The position numbers and the translations under genes were made by a program. The notes beneath the pieces are model-generated. The model searched no databases. It saw only the letters and a program-made list of their open reading frames with translations, and was not told where the DNA came from. This document shows, piece after piece, positions 10,453 to 19,049 of a stretch of 64,000 nucleotides of DNA. How positions within the stretch are numbered: position 1 is the first letter of the stretch; every line of letters begins with the position of its first letter. The stretch spans positions 6,007 to 70,006 of the forward strand of contig CAZBLH010000007.1 in NCBI GenBank assembly GCA_964492775.1, written 5' to 3'. This DNA comes from WRDS01 sp964492775. GTDB lineage: Bacteria > Actinomycetota > Coriobacteriia > Anaerosomatales > PHET01.

Positions 10453-11277
10453 CTAGCCGAAGCGACCGGTGATGTAATCCTCAGTCCGCTTGTCCGCCGG
10501 ACTCGTGAAGACCTCGGCGGTCCTGCCGTACTCGACGAGCACTCCCGGCTCACCGGTGTTCTCGGCGAGGAAGAACGCAGTGAAATCGCTGACTCGCGCG
10601 GCCTGCTGCATATTGTGCGTGACGATGACGATGGTCACGGTGTCCTTGATCTCGGCCATCAGGTCCTCGATCTTCTGCACCGAGGTCGGGTCGATCGCCG
10701 AGCAAGGCTCGTCCATGAGAAGCACCTCGGGCTGGACCGCGAGCACGCGCGCGATACACAGGCGCTGCTGCTGGCCGCCGGAGAGCGTGAGACCGCCTCT
10801 GCCGAGAATGTCTTTGACCTCTTTCCAGAGGTTGGCGCGCTTGAGGGACTGCTCAACGATGCCGTCGAGCTCGTCCTTCTTCTTCACGCCCTGGAGCCTG
10901 GGACCGTACGCGACATTGTCGTAGATCGACTGCGGGAACGGGTTCGGCTGCTGGAAGATCATCCCAACCCTGCGGCGCAGGTCGACGGGGTCAACGCCAG
11001 GACCGTATATGTCGTCGCCGTCAAGCGTCATGAGCCCGGATACGCGGCTGCCGGGAATGAGGTCGTTCATGCGGTTCATGCACCGCAGGAAGGTCGACTT
11101 GCCACATCCGGACGGGCCGATGAACGCGGTAATGGCACTCTTCTTCACGCCGACCGTCACGCCGGTCAACGCGTGGAAGTCCCCGTACCAGAAGTCGAGG
11201 TTCTCGACGTCCATCTTGGGAGGCGCGTCGGCCAGTTCGGCATGTGGATTGATCGTCGTCCGTACGTCGGGCGTCAT
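10453..11277 (-). CDS. pstB: Phosphate ABC transporter ATP-binding protein PstB
   Basis: The 274-residue ATPase has Walker A GPSGCGKSTFLRCMNRMND, ABC signature LSGGQQQRLCIARVLA and Walker B VLLMDEPCSAIDP, all typical of PstB. The FYGDFHAL and NPFPQSIYDNVAYGPR segments are PstB-specific. It energises phosphate import through PstC and PstA. The start is ATG at 11277, four bases downstream of the pstA stop. Confidence 0.97.
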   Translation of the reverse strand: MTPDVRTTINPHAELADAPPKMDVENLDFWYGDFHALTGVTVGVKKSAITAFIGPSGCGKSTFLRCMNRMNDLIPGSRVSGLMTLDGDDIYGPGVDPVDLRRRVGMIFQQPNPFPQSIYDNVAYGPRLQGVKKKDELDGIVEQSLKRANLWKEVKDILGRGGLTLSGGQQQRLCIARVLAVQPEVLLMDEPCSAIDPTSVQKIEDLMAEIKDTVTIVIVTHNMQQAARVSDFTAFFLAENTGEPGVLVEYGRTAEVFTSPADKRTEDYITGRFG

Positions 11278-11281
11278 CGAA

Positions 11282-12106
11282 TCAGACCTTCCGGTAGCGC
11301 TTCAGTATCCAGCGTGAACCAAGGTTGAACCCAAGGATCATGATCATCAGCAACAGGGCGGTGCCGTACGCCGCGGGCAGGTTGATGCCGTCCACTGCGA
11401 GCAGGTACAGGTGCACAGTCATCGGACGGCCGGACTCCATGGGCGAGATCGGCAGGTTCACCGCCTGGCCCATCGTGTAGAACACCACGGCCGTCTCTCC
11501 GACTGCGCGTCCCGTAGCGAGTACGATGCCGGTGATGATGCGCGGAGCAGCCGCAGGCAGGACTACGCGGCTGACCGTCTGCCACTTCGTGGCGCCCATG
11601 CCGTACGAGCCCCACCTGATGTAGCGCGGGACCGACCGGATCGCCTCTTCGGTTGCGCGCATGACGATCGGCAGCATCAGGAGGGATAGCGCCATCGATG
11701 CCGAGAGCATCGAAAGCCCGAGGTTCATCGCCTCGACGAACAGTGCGAAGCCGAAGAGTCCCATGACGATCGAGGGGACGCTCGCGAGCGAGTCCGCGGC
11801 GAAACGGATGGTCGATACGATGCGTCCCTGGTGTGCGTACTCGGCCAGATAGACCGCTGCGAGCACTGCGATCGGCGTGCAGATGAGCATCGAGAGCCCG
11901 GTCACGTAGAGAGTGGCGACGATCGTCGGCCACACGCCACCCTCGGCGTTCACACCGCGGGGCCAGGTGAAGATGAACTCCGGCGAGAGTACCGTTACGC
12001 CGTTGACGAAGACGTAGACGATGATCGCGCCGAGCACGGCGACGGTGAAGCCCGCTGCTGCCCAGAGCATGCCCACGGCAATGTTGTTCACGGTGCGCTT
12101 GTGCAT
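11282..12106 (-). CDS. pstA: Phosphate ABC transporter permease PstA
   Basis: The 274-residue protein has six predicted membrane segments and the BPD-transport signature region YGMGATKWQTVSRVVLPAAAPRI (quoted in part: GATKWQTVSRVVLPAA), followed by GETAVVFYTMG typical of PstA. With PstC it forms the phosphate channel. ATG at 12106, seven bases after the pstC stop, in the order pstS-pstC-pstA-pstB-phoU. Confidence 0.96.
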   Translation of the reverse strand: MHKRTVNNIAVGMLWAAAGFTVAVLGAIIVYVFVNGVTVLSPEFIFTWPRGVNAEGGVWPTIVATLYVTGLSMLICTPIAVLAAVYLAEYAHQGRIVSTIRFAADSLASVPSIVMGLFGFALFVEAMNLGLSMLSASMALSLLMLPIVMRATEEAIRSVPRYIRWGSYGMGATKWQTVSRVVLPAAAPRIITGIVLATGRAVGETAVVFYTMGQAVNLPISPMESGRPMTVHLYLLAVDGINLPAAYGTALLLMIMILGFNLGSRWILKRYRKV

Positions 12107-12113
12107 CTCTGCT

Positions 12114-13079
12114 CTAGTCCCTAAGCCTCGACACGAGCCTTACTGTTAGTACAAGCAGCATGGAAATCACGAACAGGATCGCCGCCATGCCGAAGAGTGC
12201 GGTGCGGTGCGTGCCCGTCGAGTAGCTCATGTCCATGACGACCTGAGCGGTGAGCGTCGACATCGGCTCGCCAAAGCCCGAGAAGAACTGCGGTGCGCCG
12301 CCAACAAGCATGAGTACCGCCATCGTCTCCCCGACCGCACGGCCCATGCCCAGGATGACCGCGTCCACGATGCCGAGCTTCGCGGCGGGCACGACCACCT
12401 TGTAGATGGTCTGCCACTGGGTGGCACCCATGGCAAAACTCGCCTCTCGCACGCCCATCGGTATGGATCCGAGCGCGTCCTCGGACAGCGCGGCAATCGT
12501 AGGCACGATCATGATGGCCAGGATCACCGACGCCGTGAGTGGTCCGAAGCCAAGCCCACCGGTTATCTCACCCATCAGCGGGCGCAGCATCACAACGCCG
12601 AAGAAGCCGTAGACGACCGAGGGGATACCCGCGAGGAGTTCGACCGCGGGCCGGACCACTGCCCGGATACCCGGAGTGGCGATTTCAGAGAGGAACACGG
12701 ATGTCCCGACGGCGAGCGGCGTCCCCATTAGAAGCGCCAGAAGAGTCACCACGAACGACCCCTGTATCAGCGGCAAAATGCCGTACAGACCATCGGTCGG
12801 CGCCCACTCAGTCCCACCAAGAAACGCCCCCAGCCCCACCTCGGTGAAGATCGGCCAGGCCTTATATCCCACGAACACGAAGATCAGCGCGACCGCAAGG
12901 ACCGCGACGAACGCGCACGAGAAGAACAGAGCGGCGAGCAGCCATTCTTTGACCTGGGTCTCACGGGTAACCAGAGTCAGCCCGCCGCCACCGTTCACAA
13001 TAGAGTCCGGCAACTCCTCATCGATTCGAGCTGCCTCAACATCAGGTATACCCATAGGGTTTCTCAGATCGCCGTTCAC
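12114..13079 (-). CDS. pstC: Phosphate ABC transporter permease PstC
   Basis: The 321-residue protein has an N-terminal cytoplasmic stretch, six or seven membrane segments and the permease coupling motif FAMGATQWQTIYKVVVPAA, followed by GRAVGETMAVLMLVG, which are PstC hallmarks. Translation starts at GTG 13079, overlapping the pstS stop as GTGA, so the two are translationally coupled. Confidence 0.96.
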   Translation of the reverse strand: MNGDLRNPMGIPDVEAARIDEELPDSIVNGGGGLTLVTRETQVKEWLLAALFFSCAFVAVLAVALIFVFVGYKAWPIFTEVGLGAFLGGTEWAPTDGLYGILPLIQGSFVVTLLALLMGTPLAVGTSVFLSEIATPGIRAVVRPAVELLAGIPSVVYGFFGVVMLRPLMGEITGGLGFGPLTASVILAIMIVPTIAALSEDALGSIPMGVREASFAMGATQWQTIYKVVVPAAKLGIVDAVILGMGRAVGETMAVLMLVGGAPQFFSGFGEPMSTLTAQVVMDMSYSTGTHRTALFGMAAILFVISMLLVLTVRLVSRLRD

Positions 13080-13918
13080 TTTGCACCCTGACCGACCGGC
13101 ACGAATCCGGCCTCTCTAACCACGCCCTCTTGAATCGCGGACGAGAGAACGTACTGGATGTAGCGCTCGGCAAGGCCCTTCGGCTCACCGTTCGTGAAGA
13201 AGTGCAGCGTTCGGGCGATGGGGTACTCTTGGGATGCCACGGTCTCTTCGCTCGGCATCACACCATCGATAGCGAGCGCCTTGACTTCCGTGCGCGTGAA
13301 TCTTGGCGCAACAAAGCCGACGGAGATGTAGCCTACGGCCCCTTCAGAGCGCGCCACCACATCGCGAACCTGTCCGGTGCCCGGAAGCACCACAGCCGAG
13401 CGGTCAAAACGCGTCTTCTCCCCCATCACGATCTTCTTGAAGGCCTCGCGCGTGCCAGATGCCTCATCGCGGTTCACGAGGTCGATTTCGCGGTCCACGC
13501 CGCCCACTTCGCGCCAGTTGGTGATCTCGCCAGCGAAGATGGCGCGCAGCTGCTCGGTAGTCAGGCCGTCGACCGGATTGGCAGGGTTGACGATCACCGC
13601 GATGCCATCGAAGGCCACAGGGGTGTCCACCAGTCCCTTGTCATCCTCATCAGACTTGAGGTCCCTCGAAGCGGTACCGATGTCGCTCGTGCCCGAGATG
13701 ACCGCTTCGATGCCTGCCGAGGAACCCAGCCCTGACACGAGCACGCTGGTTTCAGGGTTGTCGTGCTGGAACTGCTCGGCAGCCTGCTCGGCGATGGGGA
13801 GAAGTGTGGTAGAGCCGGTGACGATGAGCTGGCCCTCCGCACGCGCGGACGAGCCGCAGCCCGTGAGCGCCGAGGCCACGAGCACGGCCGCACTCAGCAC
13901 GCAAGCGGCTCGATACAT
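13076..13918 (-). CDS. pstS: Phosphate-binding lipoprotein PstS
   Basis: The 280-residue substrate-binding protein begins MYRAACVLSAAVLVASALTG with a lipobox LTGC, so it should be lipid-anchored outside the membrane. Phosphate-contact motifs are visible: GSTTLLPIAE, GSSAGIEAVISGTSDIG and NRDEASGTREAFKK. I chose ATG at 13918 because it produces a proper signal peptide; a longer open frame reads back into pgeF. The start overlaps the pgeF 3' end by 25 bases, so the pst operon appears transcriptionally linked to pgeF. Confidence 0.95.
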   Translation of the reverse strand: MYRAACVLSAAVLVASALTGCGSSARAEGQLIVTGSTTLLPIAEQAAEQFQHDNPETSVLVSGLGSSAGIEAVISGTSDIGTASRDLKSDEDDKGLVDTPVAFDGIAVIVNPANPVDGLTTEQLRAIFAGEITNWREVGGVDREIDLVNRDEASGTREAFKKIVMGEKTRFDRSAVVLPGTGQVRDVVARSEGAVGYISVGFVAPRFTRTEVKALAIDGVMPSEETVASQEYPIARTLHFFTNGEPKGLAERYIQYVLSSAIQEGVVREAGFVPVGQGAK

Positions 13919-14696
13919 GCGAGCGCACCGTGCCTTCCTGTCACGCCGCCTTCCGCCCTGTACGAGAAGAAGCGAGCTGTCTCTTCTGCTGTGCACACGT
14001 CCAGCGAGGTGATTCGCCACTGAGGAACTCCAGAGGTGGTAAGGCTCTTTCTGGCCACGGCCGCAAGATCGAGGCCGCCGAAATGGGCCCGCGCAACTTT
14101 ACCAAACGCTCCCACGAATTNNNNNNNNNNGCTCCGATGTGCGCACCGATGTACGCATTGAGTCCGGACGTCGTACAGCCGGCGCGCTCGGCAAGCGCTG
14201 AGGCCGCGCGGCCTACGATTCCGCCGAGTAGCCCGCGCCACCCAGCGTGCGCAACGGCCACCACCGGCCCAGGTGCGACCAGCACTATGGGTACGCAGTC
14301 TGCATAACATAGAAGCAGCGGAATGCCCGCCGTGGCCGTCAGGAGCGCATCGGTCGACGGAACCGGTGGGACTCCCCAACCCGTCCGAGCGCCAGCGCCT
14401 GCATCCGCTTCGCCGATCTCTGCGATTTTAACGCCGTGGACCTGCTCGGCGGTCGTGAGCCGGTCGCGTGTCTCTTCGATGCCGAGCGCTTGCAGCAGGC
14501 GTCTGCGATTCTCGTCGACGGCATCCGGACCGTCGTCCACGTGCCCGGCTAGGTTCAGCGAGGAGTACGGAGGCTTACTGACGCCGCCTCTCCGCTCCGG
14601 GAAGGCCACAATCGCACCTGTGGCCTCGCGCAAGACGGGGTCGACCCACACGCGGAGTCCGCATCGCTCTTGCAGTTCGAGTCCGGGCTTGCGCAT
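13894..14696 (-). pseudogene. pgeF: PgeF/YfiH laccase-domain protein, interrupted by an assembly gap
   Basis: Both halves of one YfiH/DUF152 protein are present in different frames on either side of 10 Ns. The N-terminal part carries TAEQVHGVKI, LLLCYADCVPIVL and VAVAHAGWRGLLGG, where His, Cys and His are metal ligands. The C-terminal part carries DVCTAEETARFFSYRAEGG and VTGRHGAL. The expected GPCCYxVG segment should fall in the gap. Family members act on purine nucleosides and edit peptidoglycan precursors (PgeF). The break is most likely an assembly artefact, not a true pseudogene. ATG at 14696; position after ftsZ fits the B. subtilis ylmD locus. Confidence 0.85.
14121..14130. other. Assembly gap of 10 Ns
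   Basis: Ten consecutive N bases lie inside pgeF. The flanking protein segments belong to the same family in the right order, so the contig join is credible. The frames on the two sides do not agree with a 10-base gap, and conserved residues are missing, so the true length is probably some tens of bases. Confidence 0.99.
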
Positions 14697-14765
14697 TGAG
14701 CAGACGTCCAAACTGCTACAAAATGTGGCCAGAGGGGAACGTGTCACCTGTCAGCATACGCTTCT

Positions 14766-14779
14766 GAATACGGGTATTC
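14766..14779. promoter_or_regulatory. Perfect inverted repeat in the pgeF / DUF4013 divergent region
   Basis: GAATACGGGTATTC is a perfect 6-bp inverted repeat around GG. It is central in the 118-base divergent intergenic region and could be an operator. There is no second copy that I noticed, so regulatory function is only a suggestion. I could not place convincing promoters in the rest of this region. Confidence 0.3.
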
Positions 14780-14814
14780 CCGAAGAAGCGGCCGAATGAT
14801 GGAGGGGATGATCG

Positions 14815-15789
14815 ATGTACGACCTTGGGAGAGCGTTCAGGGCCCCATTCCAGGACAAGGACTGGGTGACCAAAGTACTGCTCGGCCTTCTCTGGGGGGT
14901 GCTCGGCGTCACGATCCCGGCGATCTACGGTGCGCAGCTCGACTACATCAGAGGAGTCTCCGAGGGCGACGAGCGACTGCCTGAATGGGGAGACTTCGGC
15001 AAGAAGTGGGTCGAGGGACTGCAGGTCGTCCTGGCGTCGATCATCTTCTTCCTGCCGATGATCGTCATCGGCGCGATCGTGTTCATGCCGTTCTTGATTG
15101 CGGCCGTCGCCGACAACGGTGACGCCGCCGGCGGATTCGCCTTCGGCGGGATGTGCCTGTTCTCCGCGATCGCGGCCGTGTATGGGATCGCGGTCTCTCT
15201 CTACTTCTCTGCTGCCACCGTGAACTTTGCGATGAAGGGTGGGTTCGGCTCCTTCTTCGCGTTCGGCGAGATACTCGAGAAGATCCGCGGTAACTCGAAG
15301 TACACCACCGCCTGGCTCTACACATTGATCGTCGCTGCAGTCGGCGGCGCTATCTCGGGCGTTCTCGGCTCCACGGGTATCGGGCTCGTGGTGTCGGGCG
15401 CCGTCACGTTTCTGGTAGCGATCATCTCCGGGCATGTGCTCGGGCAGTGGGCCGCAGTGGCCTACAGCCGCGGCGGCCTCTCGGCTGCTCCTGCGTCTGC
15501 AACAGCAGCTCCGCCGATTCCGACCGGCCTGCCCGTCCGTCCGGCGCCCCCCGCGCCCGGCAGCGTGCCGCCGCCTCCTGCTCCGCCTGCCGCAGCACCG
15601 GTCGAGCCCCCGGTCGTGCCTACGCCCCCTGCACCCACGGTTGCCGAGCCCCCAGCGCCTCCCGCACCCGCGGGTGAGCCTGAGGTCGCTGCAATTCCCG
15701 AGGTTCCTGCGGCGCCCGAGGCTGCTCCTGCAGCTGAGGCAGAGCCTGCCGAGAGCCCTGAGTCTCCGGACCCGGGCGAGCCTGCGTAG
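14815..15789 (+). CDS. DUF4013 domain membrane protein with Pro/Ala-rich tail
   Basis: The 324-residue protein matches the DUF4013 pattern. It starts YDLGRAFRAPFQDKDWVTKV, has LPEWGDFGKKWVEGL near residue 60, and has about five membrane segments up to residue 215. The last 105 residues are a Pro/Ala/Glu low-complexity tail that is probably cytoplasmic or unstructured. Function is unknown. ATG at 14815 has GGAGGGG upstream. It is one of few plus-strand genes here and is convergent with ftsZ across a shared terminator. Confidence 0.8.
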   Translation: MYDLGRAFRAPFQDKDWVTKVLLGLLWGVLGVTIPAIYGAQLDYIRGVSEGDERLPEWGDFGKKWVEGLQVVLASIIFFLPMIVIGAIVFMPFLIAAVADNGDAAGGFAFGGMCLFSAIAAVYGIAVSLYFSAATVNFAMKGGFGSFFAFGEILEKIRGNSKYTTAWLYTLIVAAVGGAISGVLGSTGIGLVVSGAVTFLVAIISGHVLGQWAAVAYSRGGLSAAPASATAAPPIPTGLPVRPAPPAPGSVPPPPAPPAAAPVEPPVVPTPPAPTVAEPPAPPAPAGEPEVAAIPEVPAAPEAAPAAEAEPAESPESPDPGEPA

Positions 15790-15820
15790 CACACGCCTCG
15801 ACCCACCTGCTCGCAACACA

Positions 15821-15849
15821 AAGGCGCCCCCCGTCGAGAGGGGCGCCTT
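15821..15849. terminator. Bidirectional terminator between DUF4013 gene and ftsZ
   Basis: AAGGCGCCCC (15821-15830) pairs perfectly with GGGGCGCCTT (15840-15849). It sits in the 110-base gap between convergent genes and ends in T-rich sequence on both strands, so it can serve both. Confidence 0.8.
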
Positions 15850-15899
15850 CTCTGTGTCGTCTGTGACGCTGCTGGTTCAGCTCGGTGAGGCTGAACCTC

Positions 15900-16979
15900 T
15901 TAGTAGCTGCGCTTCTTAAGGAACGCGGGAATGTCGAGCTCATCGTCGCCGGAGTCGAACGCGGGAACGGTGAGAGTGTTCAGCTCATCATCCATCGCAG
16001 CGAAGCTCAAGGTCTCGGCGTTCTTGCGGGAACCGTCGAATCCGGTTGCGATGACCGTCACGCGGATCTGGTCCATCATCGAGTCGTCGATGACAGCGCC
16101 GAAGATGATGTTGGCATCAGCCGATGCGGCGCTCTGCACGACCTCTGCGGCCTCATTGACCTCGAAGAGGCCCAAGTCACTTCCGCCGGCGATCGAGAGC
16201 AGCACGCCCTCAGCGCCTTGGATCGAGGACTCGAGCAGCGGGCTCGAGATGGCGGCCTGAGCGGCATCATGGGCGCGGGTGTCACCAGCGGCGGTCCCGA
16301 TACCCATCAGCGCCGAGCCTGCGTTCGCCATGATCGTACGGACATCAGCGAAGTCCAGGTTGATCAACCCGGGGACCGTGATCAGGTCGGTGATTCCCTG
16401 CGTGCCCTGACGCAGAATGTCGTCCGCGTAGCGGAAGGCGTCCAGGATCGAGGTCTTCTTCTCGGCAACCTGGAGCAACCTGTCGTTCGGGATCACGATG
16501 AGGGTGTCGACCTTGTCACGCAGGCGGTTGATGCCCTCTTCGGCCTGCTTCTGGCGCTTGCGGCCCTCGAACGCGAACGGGCGCGTGACAACGCCGACCG
16601 TAAGCGCGCCGATCTCTTCTTTGGCAATCTCGGCGATAACGGGAGCGGCACCGGTTCCTGTGCCGCCACCCTCACCCGCCGTGATGAAGACCATGTCCGC
16701 GCCCTGCAGCGCCTCTTTGATCTCGTTGCGGTTCTCTTCGGCTGCCTGAAGTCCCACATCAGGGTCGGCACCGGCGCCGAGTCCCTTGGTCAGGTTCACG
16801 CCGACGTGCACCTTGTAGTCTGCATCCGACATCAGCAGCGCCTGCGCGTCGGTGTTCACCGCGATGAACTCTACGCCTTTGACGCCGGCCTCAATCATCC
16901 GGTTGACGGCATTCGTGCCGCCGCCGCCAACGCCGACGACCTTGATGACGGCTAGATAGTTCGCACCAGTTTCGAGCAT
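15900..16979 (-). CDS. ftsZ: Cell division GTPase FtsZ
   Basis: The 359-residue tubulin homologue has the GTP-binding loop GEGGGTGTGAAPVIAEIAK near residue 103. The T7 synergy loop NLDFADVRTIM and the C-terminal conserved peptide DDELDIPAFLKKRSY are also present; the latter binds SepF/FtsA-type partners. FtsZ polymerises into the septal ring. The gene ends the dcw cluster, 221 bases downstream of ftsQ, enough for its own promoter. There is no ftsA between them. Confidence 0.98.
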   Translation of the reverse strand: MLETGANYLAVIKVVGVGGGGTNAVNRMIEAGVKGVEFIAVNTDAQALLMSDADYKVHVGVNLTKGLGAGADPDVGLQAAEENRNEIKEALQGADMVFITAGEGGGTGTGAAPVIAEIAKEEIGALTVGVVTRPFAFEGRKRQKQAEEGINRLRDKVDTLIVIPNDRLLQVAEKKTSILDAFRYADDILRQGTQGITDLITVPGLINLDFADVRTIMANAGSALMGIGTAAGDTRAHDAAQAAISSPLLESSIQGAEGVLLSIAGGSDLGLFEVNEAAEVVQSAASADANIIFGAVIDDSMMDQIRVTVIATGFDGSRKNAETLSFAAMDDELNTLTVPAFDSGDDELDIPAFLKKRSY

Positions 16980-17200
16980 CTCACGCCTCCCCGGTCTCCG
17001 GTCAGGACCGCAACCTTAGACTTCTACTTGACCGTTACTGTTCGGGATGAACGCTCAATCTTGGCATAAAGGTTACCCCGTGTGCAACCCTTTCGCGGAA
17101 TTTTCTTGAGAAGAGCGACGCTGCCAAGTTCAAATCCCTTGGAAGCCGCTGGTTGGCCAACAGTGCGAGGCTCATCGCCTCTGTGTGCACAAACCCTAAA
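16980..17200 (-). other. ftsQ-ftsZ intergenic region (probable ftsZ promoter region)
   Basis: These 221 bases hold no gene on either strand. AT content is higher than in the flanking genes, consistent with extra ftsZ promoters. I could not pick a -35/-10 pair with confidence. Confidence 0.4.
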
Positions 17201-18181
17201 CTAGCGGTCGAGACCTCGCCATGTGGGCCGGTCTGTAACCCTCACGTTGATGTAGACCACGTTCTTCTCGTTTGAGAGGATCTCGGAGATGATGCGGCTC
17301 TTGGTATCCATCTCCTCCCCCTCGCCGATGAAGATCTCGACGTCGTCTGAGGTTCGCACCGCGGTCTCCTCTATGGTGGGTGCCGACAGCGTCACTACCA
17401 TCGCTTTGATCTCATCGCTCAAGCCCTCGATCACTCGCACCGCGTTGGTTATCTCGGGCTCCGAGACCTTCTTCCCCGTGGACGGCTCGATCGCCGGTAC
17501 GTCTACAACTGTGAGCGGAACTTGGGCCGTGTCGGTCCCCAGCTGACTCTCGGCAAGCGTCCCGAGCCAGATGTCATCTGAGGACACGAGCCACACGTCC
17601 TCGCCACCGGCATCGATGACCGCTGCCGCTTTGCGCTCCCTTACGGTGATGGTGAGTCCCGAGGGGAAGTCGCGTTCGACGGTCGCCTCGGCGATCCACG
17701 GATCGGCCTCCAGCCGCTCGACGATATCGTCTTTGGGCAGGCGCACCAGGGTGGCGTCATCGGGTACGGCGGCTATCCGCCGGACATCGTCGGCGGAGTG
17801 ATACCTCGCTCCGGACACCGTGATCGACTTCACCGGCAGGATCGGGGCGCGGTATAGCAGCACCGCGCCCCAACACAGCGCAACGATACCTGCGATGAGG
17901 CCGGCCAGGAGCGCGATTCGCTGGGCGCGCAGCTTCCGCTGGCGCCTCTGCCGCTCCTCGCGTTTGGACTTGGACAGCCGCTCGCCTGCGCGCGAGGATT
18001 CGGCGCTTCTGTTGCGAGCTTCAGTGCGCCCCCGCGCAGGCGCGCGGCGGCGTTCCGTTTCGACCTCGGGTGTCTGCCGGTGATAGCTGACGCGCACGGT
18101 CTCGTCCGCGCCGATCACCACGCGCTTACGCGGTCTTGAACGACCCGAGGAACTTGATCTCCGGTTTGAGCTCGATGCCAT
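17201..18181 (-). CDS. ftsQ: FtsQ/DivIB-type POTRA division protein
   Basis: The protein has a long basic cytoplasmic N-terminus rich in Arg/Ser/Lys and one membrane segment (IALLAGLIAGIVALCWGAV). A POTRA domain starts ILPVKSITVSGARYHSADDV and contains WIAEATVERDFPSGLTITVRE, both typical of FtsQ. It links FtsL/FtsB-type proteins to the divisome. I used ATG at 18181 with AGGGA upstream, which overlaps murB by 56 bases. GTG at 18121, four bases after the murB stop, is a real alternative that removes 20 Ser/Arg-rich residues. Confidence 0.9.
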   Translation of the reverse strand: MASSSNRRSSSSGRSRPRKRVVIGADETVRVSYHRQTPEVETERRRAPARGRTEARNRSAESSRAGERLSKSKREERQRRQRKLRAQRIALLAGLIAGIVALCWGAVLLYRAPILPVKSITVSGARYHSADDVRRIAAVPDDATLVRLPKDDIVERLEADPWIAEATVERDFPSGLTITVRERKAAAVIDAGGEDVWLVSSDDIWLGTLAESQLGTDTAQVPLTVVDVPAIEPSTGKKVSEPEITNAVRVIEGLSDEIKAMVVTLSAPTIEETAVRTSDDVEIFIGEGEEMDTKSRIISEILSNEKNVVYINVRVTDRPTWRGLDR

Positions 18182-19049
18182 GTTCTTCCCTGACCGTATC
18201 GCGCGCGAGATGCACGAGCACCAGGACGTCCCGGGCACTGGCGCCTCCCGCGTTCACGATGAAGTTCGCGTGAACCTCGGATATCTGGGCGCCGCCCTCG
18301 CGCACGCCTTTCAAACCCACGCTCTCGATGAGCCGCCCTGCCGAGTCGCCTTCCGGGTTACGGAACACGCTCCCAGCATTCGGCAGGCCGAGCGGCTGAT
18401 GGCGCCGCCTGCGCCTTAGCGAGGCCTCCATCGACCCGCGAATCTGAGCCGCGTCCCCGGAGGACAGCTTCAGCATGGACTCGACAACGACTCCCCGCTT
18501 CGCAAGATCCGAGCCACGGTACCCCCAGCCGATCTCGGGGCCGCGCAGCCGCACGAGTCCCGTGCCGGGGACCAGCAGCACGACCGACTCGACGATCGCG
18601 CCTATCCACTCCTCACGCGTTCCAGCGTTCATGCTCAGCGCACCGCCGAGCGTTCCCGGTATCCCGACAGCGAACTCAAGGCCGGTCAGGCCCGCCGAGA
18701 AGGCCGCCTGCACCAGTGCGGCGAGGGCAACTCCCGCCCCGGCGCTCAGGCGACCCGAGTCCTCAAGCGCCTGCCGTTTGAAGTCCCGCCCGAGCACGAT
18801 AACCGCACCCTCGTAGCCATCGTCAGCGGCCAGGATGTTGCTCCCCCGGCCGAGGACTGTGTAGTCGACCTTCTCCTCGGCGAGCACCTCAAGCGTGGTG
18901 CCGAGATCTGCGACAGTGTCGCACTCGACATACAGCCTCGCGGGGCCGCCGATTCGATACGTCGTGTGGCGCGCAAGCGGCTCGTCAGCGCGCACGAAGC
19001 CAGCCAGCCGGCCCTTCAGGCGCTCGTATGCAGCATCGGTGCCCATCAC
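18126..19049 (-). CDS. murB: UDP-N-acetylenolpyruvoylglucosamine reductase
   Basis: MurB reduces UDP-GlcNAc-enolpyruvate to UDP-MurNAc with FAD and NADPH. The FAD-binding motif TTYRIGGPARLYVE and the GRGSNILAADDG segment are clear. GIPGTLGGALSMNAG, GYRGSDL, and the catalytic NAGSVFRNPEGDSAGRLIE follow. The 307-residue size suits type IIb enzymes. GTG at 19049 overlaps the murC stop as GTGA; ATG at 19046 is an alternative. Confidence 0.97.
   Translation of the reverse strand: MMGTDAAYERLKGRLAGFVRADEPLARHTTYRIGGPARLYVECDTVADLGTTLEVLAEEKVDYTVLGRGSNILAADDGYEGAVIVLGRDFKRQALEDSGRLSAGAGVALAALVQAAFSAGLTGLEFAVGIPGTLGGALSMNAGTREEWIGAIVESVVLLVPGTGLVRLRGPEIGWGYRGSDLAKRGVVVESMLKLSSGDAAQIRGSMEASLRRRRRHQPLGLPNAGSVFRNPEGDSAGRLIESVGLKGVREGGAQISEVHANFIVNAGGASARDVLVLVHLARDTVREEHGIELKPEIKFLGSFKTA

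Noticed and set aside
15481..15789. Pro/Ala repeats in the DUF4013 gene as a possible tandem repeat or mobile element
   Set aside because: The units are irregular and in frame; this is a low-complexity protein tail.
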